Notes: generated by a model not told the origin, from the sequence alone. A DNA stretch of 64,000 nt from Halichondria panicea (GCF_963675165.1 NC_087377.1:13822198-13886197); one strand, 5' to 3'. Counted from the first letter of the stretch, positions 1 to 10,053 are shown. Made by a program: numbers and translations.

Positions 1-470
1 GTAAACAAACAATTAACACTTGTAACCGCGAGACACGCATATGACACAGCTGCAAGATGTCACTACGTGGGTTGTATACTGGGTCACGTGAACGTTTCCA
101 ATCCCTGTCTCTATTATCTATGGTGTACCTATACAACTTACTTAGTATCCTAGTCAAGCATCGAGGCAAGCTAGGTTTGTGTGTGCGCACTGCGCACTGT
201 AGTATCTAAATGAGTTAGACACTAGCTGTTTGTCGGTGTCTGTGTGATTTAGAAGCCCTCAGCCACTTATAGTACCCTCGCTACGATCGGGAGGCTAAAA
301 CAGTGCCCTTGGGCATCTTTCTAAATCCCATAGACACCTCCAAAATATGAGTGTATAACTTTTATATGATCTACGTGTCACCATTGTGAGAAGTGCCTCA
401 GAGGTGGTAATCATGTACTGCATAATATAGAGGGTGGGAGTAGTTGCATTTTGTGTAAACATTTTTTCAT
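1..470. other. No gene seen
   Basis: I see no coding pattern or RNA gene here. Positions about 96-121 (GTTTCCAATCCC ... ATCTATGG) resemble one end of the hAT-like element found complete at 27053-27797 and 42358-43136, so this is probably transposon debris. Confidence 0.5.
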
Positions 471-605
471 CTGCCAAACCACACCCAAAATGTCAGTAAT
501 ACACTTACATTAAAAATCAGGTTTGGGGAAGCCAGAACTGACCAGTATGCGGAATAGCGTGTGGCTGCATATTGAGGTGACCTGGATTAGAGAGAGTCTG
601 CTATA
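471..605. mobile_element. Partial Tigger/pogo-like MITE
   Basis: The stretch matches the right half of the element at 16184-16669: both share CCACACCCAAAA, the GGTTTGGGG/CTGTTTGGGA segment, GGAATAGCG and a terminal GAGAGAGTCTGCT or GAGAGTCTACTG. Only part of the element is present, so it is a relic. The Tigger/pogo assignment rests on the look of the CAGTAGACTCTC...TCCGG end in the better copy. Confidence 0.45.
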
Positions 606-1000
606 TATAATAAAAGCACCGCGGGTGCTGATGCCTCGGTGGAGGTGCCAAAGCTACATAACATAAAGCTACTATATAGCTATAGCTAGCTTTTATACAC
701 ACATTGATTATAATTATCATGATGAATTTTGCTGCATGCAGAATCCAGAATCACAGGGAAACTCAAAGAGTGGGTAATGATCGATGATGATTGTTGTTAA
801 TAGCGATCGACGCCAAAAGTTCAAGTCTAATGGCTGCAATCAAGTCAGCAGAGCCTTGCAGCTCTCTTCTCACTCTTGCAGCTATCAATAGCTAGCGTTC
901 TAGTGCAGAGCTAACTACTAAGTAGAGTAGCAACACTCGGTGAACAAGTTTTGCTACGGACTCTTCTGAAAAGGCTGCAATGGCATTCCAAGTAAGCAAA

Positions 1001-1215
1001 ACTAGGCATAACTCGAGAACAAAGCTTTATTTTGCAAATCCACAAATACCAAGCCAAGAAAACATGACTAGAAGCCTATAGAAACTCTTACTTGCACTTC
1101 ATTGATCCTTGAGCAGCTGAAACAGTCTACACACACAGACACACACACAGACACACAAACACGCTACCGTATACCTCGCTTGCGCATGCGCACCGAGGCA
1201 TAACTAGTGTTTAAG
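1001..1215 (+). repeat. Dispersed repeat with palindromic GCGCATGCGC end, copy 1
   Basis: Similar sequence occurs at about 1805-2092 and, reversed, at about 15955-16150. Shared landmarks are GACTAGAAGCCTATAGAAACT, a CA-rich tract, and an end with CCTCGCTTGCGCATGCGC followed by ACCGAGGCATAACTA. No coding potential was seen. It looks like a non-autonomous dispersed repeat. The flanks, 611-1000, hold nothing I can name. Confidence 0.6.
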
Positions 1216-1335
1216 CTGGCGCTGTGCTAATGCCTCTCACCATGTTTTTGCTTTCGCTCAAAAGTATTAGAGTGTTATATTAGTTTCTATAATGAATTTC
1301 ATATTAAAGTTAGCTTATCTATATAAAGTCACTGA

Positions 1336-1575
1336 GAAGAAAAGACTTATTTACATGCATCTATTGTTATTATTTATTGTATTATGTGGCTTACCAGGAC
1401 CTCAAGAAAGAAGAAAATTGATTCTTCCAGGATCCGTAGTTCAGTGTATATAATATCTAAGAAGAAAAGACTTATGTACATACATATTGTTATCTATAAT
1501 TATTGTTATATTGGTAGTGTTTTGTGGCTTACCAGGCCCTCAAGACAAAAGATGATTCTGCCAGGAGGATCTGGA
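1336..1575 (+). repeat. Twofold direct repeat
   Basis: Two diverged units sit head to tail: AAGAAGAAAAGACTTAT...GTGGCTTACCAGGACCTCAAG near 1338-1405 and again near 1460-1540 with CCAGGCCCTCAAG. A short open frame crosses them, but it has no recognisable domain and follows the duplication, so I do not call a gene. Confidence 0.5.
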
Positions 1576-1804
1576 TCTGGATCTTGGATATTATTTTCTC
1601 ATACATGGGGAATGAGCGAGCATGCGCATTACATCCACAGGAATAATTAAAGCAAAGAGATCAATTTCACAAATGGATACTGCTAGCTAGCTGTTTTAAC
1701 ATATATTTTCTGAGTATTGTAGCTAACAAAAAGCTAGCGCTTTAGTGCAAGGCTAACTCATATGTTGAATAGAAAGTTTGTGCGGACAGATGATGCTATA
1801 TATG

Positions 1805-1986
1805 AAAGATTCTGAAGAGACTGCAACAGCCTTCAATGTGAGTCAAACTAGCCATAACTCGAGAAAGAAGCTTTAGTTTGCTAATCCACAAATCAAAATC
1901 CAAGAGAACGTGGCTAGAAGCCTATAGAAACTGTTAGCTTTCGTCGCATTGCAACCGTTGAGCAGTTACAGCTGGAACAGACGCAC

Positions 1987-2041
<55 letters not shown>

Positions 2042-2092
2042 CAGCTTTACCGTATCCCTGGTGCGGCTACACCTCGAGGCATAACTATATTT
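1805..2092 (+). repeat. Dispersed repeat copy 2 with (AC)n microsatellite
   Basis: This is a second copy of the repeat at 1001-1215. Its CA tract has grown into a nearly pure AC dinucleotide run at about 1981-2039. It ends in a diverged CCTCGAGGCATAACTA. The stretch 2093-2347 up to the receptor stop codon holds no gene. Confidence 0.65.
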
Positions 2093-2347
2093 TAGTTATG
2101 CAGCTGCCTAATTATTCTTTATGCCACGTTATACTGCATGCTTTATAATTATTATAGCTTCTTTTAGTTGATACAAAACATGTATGGGGGATTTTACTGA
2201 AAATGCAGATGTTGTGTTTACATTGTTCTCTATAATGAACATGCAGACGCAATGCTATTTAATTGTTTACATGCTATGTAACTATATTTACATATATACA
2301 TTAATTGAAAAACATGAGCATGCAGTTGATGCACATTAACAGAAGTT

Positions 2348-4534
2348 TTACAGTCCTACTGGTCCATACGCCTGGTTAGTGTTCAGTTCAATCTCCTCTT
2401 TGGGTGACACTTCCTCATAAACAGGGCCAGCTAGTACAGTGGGTCTTAAGTTAGTTTGTCCTTCAGCTGCTGGAAAGTACACTGCCTTCTTACGAGAGCA
2501 AAGGTGCATCACTAAGAGTCCAGCGAGGAATCCAATGACTGTGAAAGCAACTGCTGTGACAACCACGCTGATAGAAACAGCTGCATCAGTAGATAGGGTG
2601 GGTGATTGAACTGTGCATGGGAGGAGGCCAAATTAAGAGCGAAAAATATCAGCAGTTCCAATAGAGAATGGGAGAGCGTGCATCACAAGAGTAAAGTATA
2701 TAAGACTACCGTATATAGCGGGTAATTTTTGGGGGACAAAATGTTCGTGGTTCAGCAATCTCGAGACATTTCGTGGGTAAATTTTTCGAGGTTGGAGTTT
2801 GCACTACAGGTAAAGGTAGGCAAGGTAGGCAAGGTCGCTTCCTTCGTGGGTAAAATATTCGTGGTCAGACCATCAACCACGAAAACAACAAATATTTTGT
2901 CCCCACGAAAATTCCCCTCTATATATGTACGGTATTATGATCTTGTATCAGCTTATATAATTATAGTACTTGTGTATACGTACAACTTCTAGATACACAA
3001 TCCAACAAAGCCGGGTCAGGATCCCAGAGACCAGAGTTGTTACAAGTGGCAGTCACTGCACCCATCAGTGAGAACTCAGGATCACATTGGAAGGTAATGA
3101 CTGAGCTCTCGGTTAGGTTGGTGTTCTGAGAGTTGGTGTTGAGTAATGCTCCATTGAGTGGAGGGGCAGGCAGGACACAGGAAACTGAGTACACGAGATG
3201 GAGGATGCACATGATTATTAATGAAGTCACTTACTAGACTCATTTCTGCAGACAATCTCCCCTGGATTTTTGTCCCACTCTCTTGTAGCTAGACAGGTGG
3301 CATTCATCATTCCCTCAGGGAACAGTCCAGCGTCACACTGAAAGGACACACGAGTACCAGGAATAGCTGGTACTGAATGATCACTGATGGTGCCATTCTG
3401 TGGTGAGGATAGTCGAACTGCGCAGTTCATTGGAGCTATGAGGTGAACATAATAAGTTTTTGTACAACCAAGAACTCAACTCACGAGTTGTGGGAGGGAG
3501 TGTGGGTAGTGATGTACACTCAATAGCCTCAGGGTCTGGACTCCACATTAGTGTACCCTCACATATCACCATTGTAACAGCAGAAACATATCCAGCGTCA
3601 CACTGGATGGTTACTGTGGATCCTGGTAAACTGCTTGAGACTGGTACAAAGGCTCCATTCATGGGGTTGGTCAACACAGGACAGTTGCCTGCACTACAGG
3701 GAGTCAGCATAATAATATAGTGTGCTACGATGTCGACTCACCAATTGTAAAGTTGTACTCAGCTGTCGTACTGTTCTCAGCACAGTTGGTAGCCACAACA
3801 CTGACAGCATAGTCCACATTGTATTGAGCAGTCACAGTGACAGAGGTGGATGTGAGGACAGTAGCAGAGAGCTGGGCTGGAGGTGAGATGGTTACTGTGT
3901 AGGTTAGGTTATCTCTACCACCAGTCTCAGTAGGAGGGTTCCACTGCACAGATACACGGACTTCATCGGCTGAGCTGCTCAGAGTGGAGTGTCTTATGGT
4001 GGAAGGTGGTCCTGGTAGATCTATAATAATTATGTAACTTTTTGTGAGATAACGGACGAGACACTAACTGCAACTCACCAACCAATTGGATCATTGAAGA
4101 TCCTATAGTTGTAGGCAAGTCCAGACACGACACAGTGATCCCATTCTCTGCTGTTCTTGACAGAGTTGATGTTAATGTAGTGTCATTGAATGCAATCAGT
4201 GTCACAGTGTAACCTGACTGCATTAGTGGTACATTGAGACCCGATGGGGTGGAGAGGATATCGATGTCAGTAACATCTGACAGTACCCATCTCAAGGAAT
4301 TTCCAGGAGCAGTGCAGGTGTAAGTGACTGTTTCCATTGGACATGGTCTCTCCACACTCACTGAATATTGGGCTGTAAAGAAATAGATCTAAAAGCTGTG
4401 TTTGCTAGACGACTCCGGCTCATATTGACTATCTAGCCTGTTCTACATGTTTTACCTGTGATCGTACACCGAGAAGTTAAATAGAACATGACCGTAAGGT
4501 CAATATAGAAGTTGAGAGATCGTAGAAGAGTCAT
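2348..4534 (-). CDS. Receptor 1: Ig-FN3-CCP3 single-pass membrane protein
   Basis: Seven exons on the minus strand: 4534-4456, 4372-4079, 4011-3742, 3688-3485, 3435-3235, 3184-2984, 2610-2348. They total 1,512 nt (503 aa), and every intron is phase 1. Residues 1-26 are a signal peptide (MTLLRSLNFY...). Residues 27-124 form an Ig-like domain with CPMETVTYTC, LRW and a later VSC. Residues 125-214 form FN3 (VQWNPPTETGG). Residues 215-416 hold three CCP/sushi modules, one per exon, each with four Cys and a late Trp. A membrane helix lies near 427-452, followed by SRKK. The tail of about 50 residues has YEEV and NQAYGPVGL. It is expected to be a type I cell-surface receptor. It is the only family member here with three CCPs. 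Function is inferred. Confidence 0.88.
2707..2934. mobile_element. MITE (TACCGTATA...GCGGGTA ends) in an intron of receptor 1
   Basis: Inverted ends TACCGTATATAGCGGGTAA and the matching right end at 2934 enclose repeats of TTCGTGGT and its complement. It lies between the last CCP exon and the membrane exon of receptor 1. Close copies are at 7296-7505 and, in a longer variant, 8111-8443. No coding capacity. Confidence 0.7.
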
Positions 4535-4607
4535 TTCTGAGAGTTATTATAATTTATACTGTCCAAAGATGTAATTTACCAATTCGGTGGGTGTGGTTCT
4601 GACGTCC

Positions 4608-4615
4608 TGACGTCA
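4608..4615. promoter_or_regulatory. Candidate CRE/ATF site upstream of receptor 1
   Basis: A full palindromic TGACGTCA lies about 75 bp upstream of the receptor 1 start codon (4534), with a TGACGTCC-like site directly before it. CREB/ATF proteins bind this octamer in animals. An 8-mer can occur by chance, so use as a promoter element is inference. Confidence 0.35.
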
Positions 4616-4961
4616 CGTTTTGATAACGAGGTTACGGCCGGTCAACCGTTTGCTCATTAATTATTCATGAGCTAGATCTAGTGATCATTCTTTTCCAGCT
4701 AGAATGAGCTGGAAGTATAGTAGCCTCGATCCCAGGCCGATCCGTCTCTAATTGAGCGCTAGGTCGCCTCCTCGGCCTGGTATTGATTGTATCTGGGCGT
4801 GTATCTGGGCGTGCTCTTATTGGCTCCACCTCGCTCAGGTATTCGCTAAAAAAGAGCGAATTCCTGAGCAACTTAACACTAATGGTGTATGTATGAGCAC
4901 CTACTCCGTAAAAGTAATTGTAATCTCATGAATAGCTCCGTAAAGCTAGCTAGCTACTACT

Positions 4962-5691
4962 ATGGCAATTTCAACGTCTTTTGATATCCAAGAAGCATTA
5001 GCATATGCACTGTCTTGTGTGAAGCAAGAAGGACTGATCCTCAAGGAACAGCAGGTCCGTGCTCTCAAGCTCCTGTCAGAAGGAAGGGACGTTTTTGTGT
5101 GGTTCCCAACTGGGTATGGCAAGTCTCTGTGCTATCAATTGCTACCCTTCTTGATGGACTACAAGCTTGGTAGGACTAAGGGTCCTCTTGTCGCCAGAAG
5201 TGTAGTTCTTGTCATCTCTCCCCTTGTGTCTCTCATGATTGACCAGGAGTCTGAACACTAGAGGTGTTTCTGCTGCCATCCTCAGTAGTAATAAGGGAAT
5301 CGACAGAAGTCTTGTTGCCACTAACAAAGATGTGTCGGATGGAAAGTACCGTCTGCTGTGTTCACTGCCCCAGAGGCTGTTGTTGAAGACTATCGTTGGA
5401 GGATGCTATTACTAGAGCCTCCACTCAATTCCTCTTTAGTGGCAATAGCTGTGGACGAAGCACACTGTGTTTACAAGTGGTAAGTTATTAATAACTCCCG
5501 TTGTGATTATTATGTATGTTCTGTAGGAGCTCTGACTTTTGTCCTGCCTATGCACACCTAGGTGAGCTTAGAGCATTTGCTCCTCCTGGTGCTCCAATGT
5601 TGGCTGCAAACTGGATAGTTTCTGACCTACCCTCTAGCTCCACAGCGATTGCAGATGATGTCGAGGCACTGGCATTATGTGGACCATCAAT
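4962..5691 (+). pseudogene. RecQ-type ATP-dependent DNA helicase fragment (frameshifted)
   Basis: From ATG 4962 the frame reads 99 residues with helicase motif I (PTGYGKSLCYQ) and motif Ia-like VISPLVSLMIDQ. The frame is then lost near 5246, and the match continues in other frames: LNTRGVSAAILSS (about 5252-5290), then APEAVVEDY and the DEAH-box-like VDEAHCVYKW (about 5365-5479). A GTAAGT donor follows, with a later exon from about 5527 (FCPAYAHLGELRAF). The C-terminal helicase half and the RQC/HRDC regions are absent. RecQ enzymes unwind DNA 3'-5'; this copy cannot make a full enzyme. It lies wholly between the inverted repeats of the element. Confidence 0.75.
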
Positions 5692-5725
5692 GTGAGCTAA
5701 AAAAATAATTTTATTTACAACACTA

Positions 5726-6163
5726 TCACATTAAAAATTTCCTACTTTGTGCAGGAGTAAAAGCAAGCCTTTTTCCTCGAACCCCGATGGTACTCCTCTT
5801 TGCTGATGGACGCGAGCTCACAGTGAAAGGAGATGCATCGGAACCACTCGTGTCCTTAGTCCTTTTCTTAGGGGCTGATCTTACTGGACTACTAGGGAGC
5901 TGCTCTTTGGACACTTGTTTCTGGTAGCTACGTCTGGCCAGGAGCCTGAACACCTCTATGGACTCTATCTTCTTGATACAAGAAAGACAGACAATCTTTG
6001 ACAGGCCATCTGAATCACTAACAGGCAGATCCAATGCAAGACTGAGCCTCCCTGGAATATCTTCTTTGAGAGCCTTACTGCTGAACAAATGTTTATATCT
6101 TCTGTTTTGTATGGCATCAGTGCTGCAACATAACCTACAAAGAACAAACTTAGAAGCCATCAT
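5726..6163 (-). CDS. 145-aa ZAD-like zinc-finger protein inside the RecQ element
   Basis: An intact frame starts at ATG 6163. Its N-terminal 75 residues have CRLCC followed about 50 residues later by CLSC and then a helix-like IESIEVFRLLARRSYQ, the spacing expected of a ZAD zinc-associated domain. The rest is Ser/Lys/Arg-rich (SAPKKRTKD, RPSAKRS) and resembles a nuclear-localisation segment. No classical C2H2 finger follows. It runs against the RecQ fragment within the same inverted repeats, so it may bind element DNA or be captured cargo. Whether it is expressed is unknown; the domain call is by eye. Confidence 0.5.
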   Translation of the reverse strand: MMASKFVLCRLCCSTDAIQNRRYKHLFSSKALKEDIPGRLSLALDLPVSDSDGLSKIVCLSCIKKIESIEVFRLLARRSYQKQVSKEQLPSSPVRSAPKKRTKDTSGSDASPFTVSSRPSAKRSTIGVRGKRLAFTPAQSRKFLM

Positions 6164-6317
6164 TAATTTTATTCAATTTTCATTTGACCACATGGACTAA
6201 TAATAATAACGAAGTCACGCCCAGATACACGCCCAGATACAATCAATACCAGGCCGAGGAGGCGACCTAGCGTTCAATTAGAGACAGATCGGCCTGGGAT
6301 CGAGGCTAGAAGTATAG

Positions 6318-6837
6318 AAACACAGTAGTCATTTCATGGCTCGAATAGACATTTTTACTATAAAGCTTAGGTACAGTCTACTGTAGCTTCACTATATGCG
6401 ATATGCAGGGCGAGTCGAAGAGATATTTCGAAAAAAGGCTGCTGAAAGCTCACTAGAGGCTGTTTTCCTTGGCTTGGGCCGCCATTTTAAGTGGAGTTAG
6501 TCTACATATTATTATTTTGTGAGAGTTTCTTGGCCTGGAAAGAAAAAAACGCTTCGACCCGCCCTCCAGAATGGTAAGAAGCATCATATAAGAGCAAACT
6601 AGAAGTGTTTTTGGAAGTTTAAAATGCCGGACTACTAGTTTATGTTGTTCCTAGTAACTTGATGATCGATCGCTCAGAGCTTCCACCGGAAAACGTTTTG
6701 AAGACTGATACTTGTCATACAGGATGATACACCAATATATTTATCATGTATGTGCTTCAAACTTCTCTCATGGCATTTATAGTTTCACAAAAATTATTAT
6801 AAGAAAATCATGAATATTCATGAGCAAACTGTTTACC
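6318..6837. other. No gene seen
   Basis: Nothing recognisable is present apart from AT-rich unique-looking sequence between two mobile elements. Confidence 0.5.
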
Positions 6838-7796
6838 GGAGGAGGTTGAGGTACGTACGACACGACATAGGTTGACCTTTTGCTAATGAGTTACCTGCAG
6901 CATGACAGGATGTCACGCCCACATATTATTTGTGTTGACTCAGCACAGAGGAGGTACGACAACGACAAAAAGTACATGTCAAAGGAAATGTTTTACACAC
7001 ACTCCTTAGGAATATAATGTAGAGAATGTGTGTAAGGATGACACGCGGATGTTGTACCTCCTCTGGACTCAGCAGGTATTTTATGCACCGTCAGCGCTAT
7101 TTTACTGTTCATTGTGTTTATCTCTTCTGGAGTCTCTCCACTGAAGAGGCATTTTCTACTAGTCTATCAATCTTAGTATCCACTATAAATGTTACATTAA
7201 CACAGGAGCCATAGAAAGCGCAACAAACTCTTACACTGTAAGTTTATAGCTCATTATTTTATTCAACTATGACTATCCTATTATGTCACAGGATATACCG
7301 TATAGCGGGTAATTTTTGGGGGACAAAATATTCGTGGTTCAGCAATATTGAGACATTTTGTAGGTAATATTTTCGTGGTTGGAGCTTGCACTGCAGGTAA
7401 AGGTAGGCAAGGTCGCTTCATTCGTGGGTAAAATATTCGTGGTCAGACCTCCAACCACGAAAACCACGGATATTTTGCCCCACGAAAATTACATGCTATA
7501 CGGTACCTAGGCATTATTAATTTTGTAACTACTGTGGAGTACTATGATCGTTTATAGTCTTTTAGCTAGCTAGGAGAACAAGTTTTGGTGTTATGCTTCC
7601 GTATATTCTCTTCTTTCTCCGTACACTTACAATTCCTCCGTGAAACTTGATGATAAATTATGACGCGTGGCCACACCTCCTCCAGGTAAATGTGGGCGTT
7701 ACATCCTGTCATGCTGCAGGAATTAATGCAATATATACGGGATTAACTCATTAGCAAAAAGGTCAACCTATGTCGTACCTCCTCTGGATTTTTTGC
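6838..7796. mobile_element. Foldback/TIR element with nested MITE
   Basis: The left arm (GGAGGTTGAGGTACG...ACATAGGTTGACC, then GCTAATGAGTTA and TGCAGCATGACAGGATGT, about 6838-6930) recurs in reverse at about 7685-7796. The interior is non-coding except that a TACCGTATAGCGGGTA MITE sits inside it at 7296-7505. The arms are imperfect. No transposase is seen. Confidence 0.6.
7296..7505. mobile_element. MITE with TACCGTATAGCGGGTA ends
   Basis: It begins ATACCGTATAGCGGGTAA and ends GCTATACGGTA in inverted orientation. The interior closely matches the MITE in the receptor 1 intron (2707-2934), including GGTAAAGGTAGGCAAGG and the AACCACGAAAACCACG segment. It is nested inside the foldback element 6838-7796. 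Confidence 0.72.
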
Positions 7797-7960
7797 AATG
7801 GGGGCTCCAGAGGAGGGAGGACACGATTAACCTTTAGCTCTAATTAGCTAATTATCGCGACCTTTTAATGAAGTTCTTGAACGATTCATCTTTTCTTTCT
7901 TTATACCTCTACATATTGGGACACCCCCAGAAGTCTGGCCACGCCCTCTCTAACTTGCAT

Positions 7961-8087
7961 AGCCTCGACCCCAGGCCGATCCGTCTCCAATTGAACGCTA
8001 GCCGTCTCCAATTGAATGCTAGGTAGCATTCAATTGGAGACGGATCGGTCTGGGATCGAGTGAAAGAGGCTGGAATTCGAGGCTAGG
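7961..8087. mobile_element. Short MITE related to the RecQ-element ends
   Basis: It starts TAGCCTCGACCCCAGGCCG, continues into a GTCTCCAATTGAA segment that is then folded back, and ends near GGATCGGTCTGGGATCGAG, with a further CGAGGCTA downstream. The terminal sequence matches the inverted repeats of the element at 4721-6308. It is too short to code; probably an internally deleted derivative. Confidence 0.6.
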
Positions 8088-8110
8088 CTCATAGATCAAT
8101 CAGGTAGATC

Positions 8111-8443
8111 TACCGTATAGCGGGTATATTTCGAGGGTATAAATTTTCGCGGATGGACCATTACAAAGGATTTCGCGGATTTTATTTTCGTGGTCTGAGT
8201 TCCAGCCTTTTGGCGCATGCGCACATCAACATGCAGCTGTACTTCCACACCGTTAGCCTCGAATCCAGGCCTATTGCCTGTGTGAGGCACCTCTTATTGT
8301 CGATAGGTGTGGTCAATAATACTAAACACGCCTACTATTCAATAAATATATAAATTTTCGTGGGTATAAATTTTCGTGGTACAGGCTCAATCGCGAAAAC
8401 CGCGAACATTTTTATACCCTCGAAATATACCCGCTATACGGTA
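8111..8443. mobile_element. MITE with TACCGTATAGCGGGTATA ends
   Basis: The inverted ends TACCGTATAGCGGGTATA and TATACCCGCTATACGGTA enclose TTTCGCGG and TTTTCGTGG motifs in mirrored order. It belongs to the same broad family as 2707-2934 and 7296-7505 but has a different interior, including an unrelated TAGCCTCGAATCCAGGCC fragment near 8255. Confidence 0.68.
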
Positions 8444-9114
8444 TCACTTTGCACTTTAGACTTTTGAAACCTAGCCCATCATTGAAATACTCAACAGTTC
8501 AAGCTAAACATTGCTCTCCAACAAGGGGGGGCTCCAGCCCCTGGAGCCACCCCACTTCCTACCGGCGCCACTGTTTAAGATTATGAATTGTGTAGATGTA
8601 CAGAAATAAAAATATAATAAATTATGCATGTATTAGAACCTAAACTTGAGAGCAGTGCAGGATTGGCTATTTATACTATTTATTCTTTAGGATGTTATAC
8701 ACATAGAGGTTTTACATGGTTCTATATACACATTATACACATGTTATATTGCATAGAGTGATGTATAAAGTCACAAATTTAGTATAATATGACTCAGTTC
8801 AGTCTTCAAGTTGTATTGTTTCAGTTATAATGTCACTATTTTGATAGTCAGCATTCATTCAATACCAGTATAATGTGCATAACACACATAATACACATGC
8901 AGTGTCATATACATGTTAGACAGTATAAAGTCAACTTGTATAATATCTAGAAGCTTCCTATACACATGCAAATGGTATAACTATATATACATGATACAAA
9001 GCAAGAGTATGATAGAGGCTTCTTAACTGACACTTGCAAATATTAACAGGTGCTTGAGTGGACTACGTGTAATTGGAGAACTTGGGTTAGAGTCTATACA
9101 AATAGAACTGAAGC
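8444..9114. other. No gene seen
   Basis: AT-rich sequence with several AATACACAT/ATACACATG-like repeats and a short inverted GGGGGGCTCCAGCCCC near 8526-8545. No coding pattern. Confidence 0.45.
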
Positions 9115-9177
9115 AGAGGAGGGAGGACACGATTAACCTTAGCTCTAATTAGCTAATTATCGCGACCACTGGAGGTG

Positions 9178-9460
9178 CCCCTATGGCCAAGTTGTCAGGA
9201 CCTGAAGGTAATAGGACCCCTATAAGAAGCACTTCAAGTACTCCTATCTCTAAGATCCCTGTGAGAAGCATCCCAGGCACTCTGATCTTGTCCGGCTCTG
9301 TGAGAAGCACTCTTGATCCTGTCTCCAGGATCCCTATGAGGAGCACTCCTGTCTCCAAGATCCCTGTGAGAAGCACCCCAGGCACTCCTGTCTCTGTGAT
9401 AAAGCAATTCCATGTTGCACTGTTTAGATTCAGGTAGTTTAGAGTGTCTCCAACATGAAG
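9178..9460. repeat. Minisatellite with units of about 30-40 bp
   Basis: Imperfect tandem units share AGATCCCTGTGAGAAGCA, CCCAGGCACTCCTGTCTC and variants. Both strands stay open across much of it because of the unit composition, giving repetitive peptides such as LLTGILETGV. I regard these as a by-product rather than genes. The first unit recurs alone at about 9778-9873 (CCTATGGCCAAGTTGTCAGGA, AGGACCCCTATAAG). Confidence 0.65.
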
Positions 9461-10053
9461 AACATCAATGACACTAACAGTCTCAGCTTCTAGCACCCCT
9501 TTATTTTTATAGTTTGCTCTGTGCCTGCAAGAATTGCCTGTCACTCATACTACAGTACTGTTCTGTGTGTCCCAATATGTAGAGGTTATAAAGAAAGAAA
9601 AGATGAATCGTTCATCATTAAAAGATCGCGATAATTAGCTAATTAGAGCTAAAGGTTAATCGTGTCCTCCCTCCTCTGGACCTAGCTGAAGGCTGCGATC
9701 TTTTAACATATTTCTTTCTTTATAACCTCTACATATTGGACACAAGAGCTAGAGCAAAGTAAGCCTTTTCTCCTACTGGAGATACCCCTATGGCCAAGTT
9801 GTCAGGAATTGAAGGTAATAGGACCCCTATAAGATTAGAAGCACCTCAAGTACTCCTCTCTCCAAGATCCCTGTAAGAATTCGCGGGGTGTGGTTAAATT
9901 TAACTTTCGTTCCTGGTATCGACTGCATTTGCTTGGCCAATCCCATTCCAATATGAGGTAGCGTGTCACGTTCATCGGTTCGCCAGAGCACTTACTGTAC
10001 TGTACTGTACTGGTAACTAGCTAGTTATAAAGAGACTGGATATATTACAAAGC

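Larger units (their letters stand above)
4721..6308. mobile_element. TIR element carrying a RecQ-like helicase fragment, 9-bp TSD
   Basis: The ends are inverted repeats of about 93 bp (4721-4813 and 6216-6308) with only about two mismatches, starting TAGCCTCGATCCCAGGCCG. The element is flanked on both sides by GAAGTATAG (4712-4720 and 6309-6317), a perfect 9-bp target duplication. Inside are a broken RecQ-type helicase gene on the plus strand and a zinc-finger-like frame on the minus strand. No recognisable transposase is present, so this copy is probably mobilised in trans. Long inverted repeats with 9-bp duplications recall Mutator-like elements, but the superfamily is not proven. Confidence 0.82.
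7806..9682. mobile_element. Large TIR element with about 115-bp ends and nested repeats
   Basis: The left end (CCAGAGGAGGGAGGACACG...CTAATTAGCTAATTATCGCG...ACATATTGGGACA, about 7806-7922) is repeated in reverse at about 9566-9682. A partial third copy of the outer 50 bp lies at about 9115-9167. The interior contains other elements (7961-8087, 8111-8443) and a minisatellite (9178-9460). I found no transposase frame and no clear target duplication. Confidence 0.6.

Noticed and set aside
2348-2610. Calling the YEEV...YGPV tail a classical ITAM
   Set aside because: ITAM tyrosine modules are 6-8 residues apart; here the spacing is 13-15, and the residue at +3 is Val or Leu with acidic or Gly-Pro residues between. 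I describe it only as a two-tyrosine tail.
3460-3720. Plus-strand open frame across a CCP exon
   Set aside because: It is the antisense of receptor 1 exons, has no domain and ends at the intron.
4721-6308. Helitron or Polinton identity for the helicase-bearing elements
   Set aside because: Helitrons have no TIRs or target duplication and carry Pif1-type helicase with Rep. Polintons are 15-20 kb with 6-bp duplications. Neither fits.
9149-9544. 131-codon minus-strand frame with repeated LLTGILETG
   Set aside because: The frame is created by minisatellite units and has no start context, signal peptide or domain.
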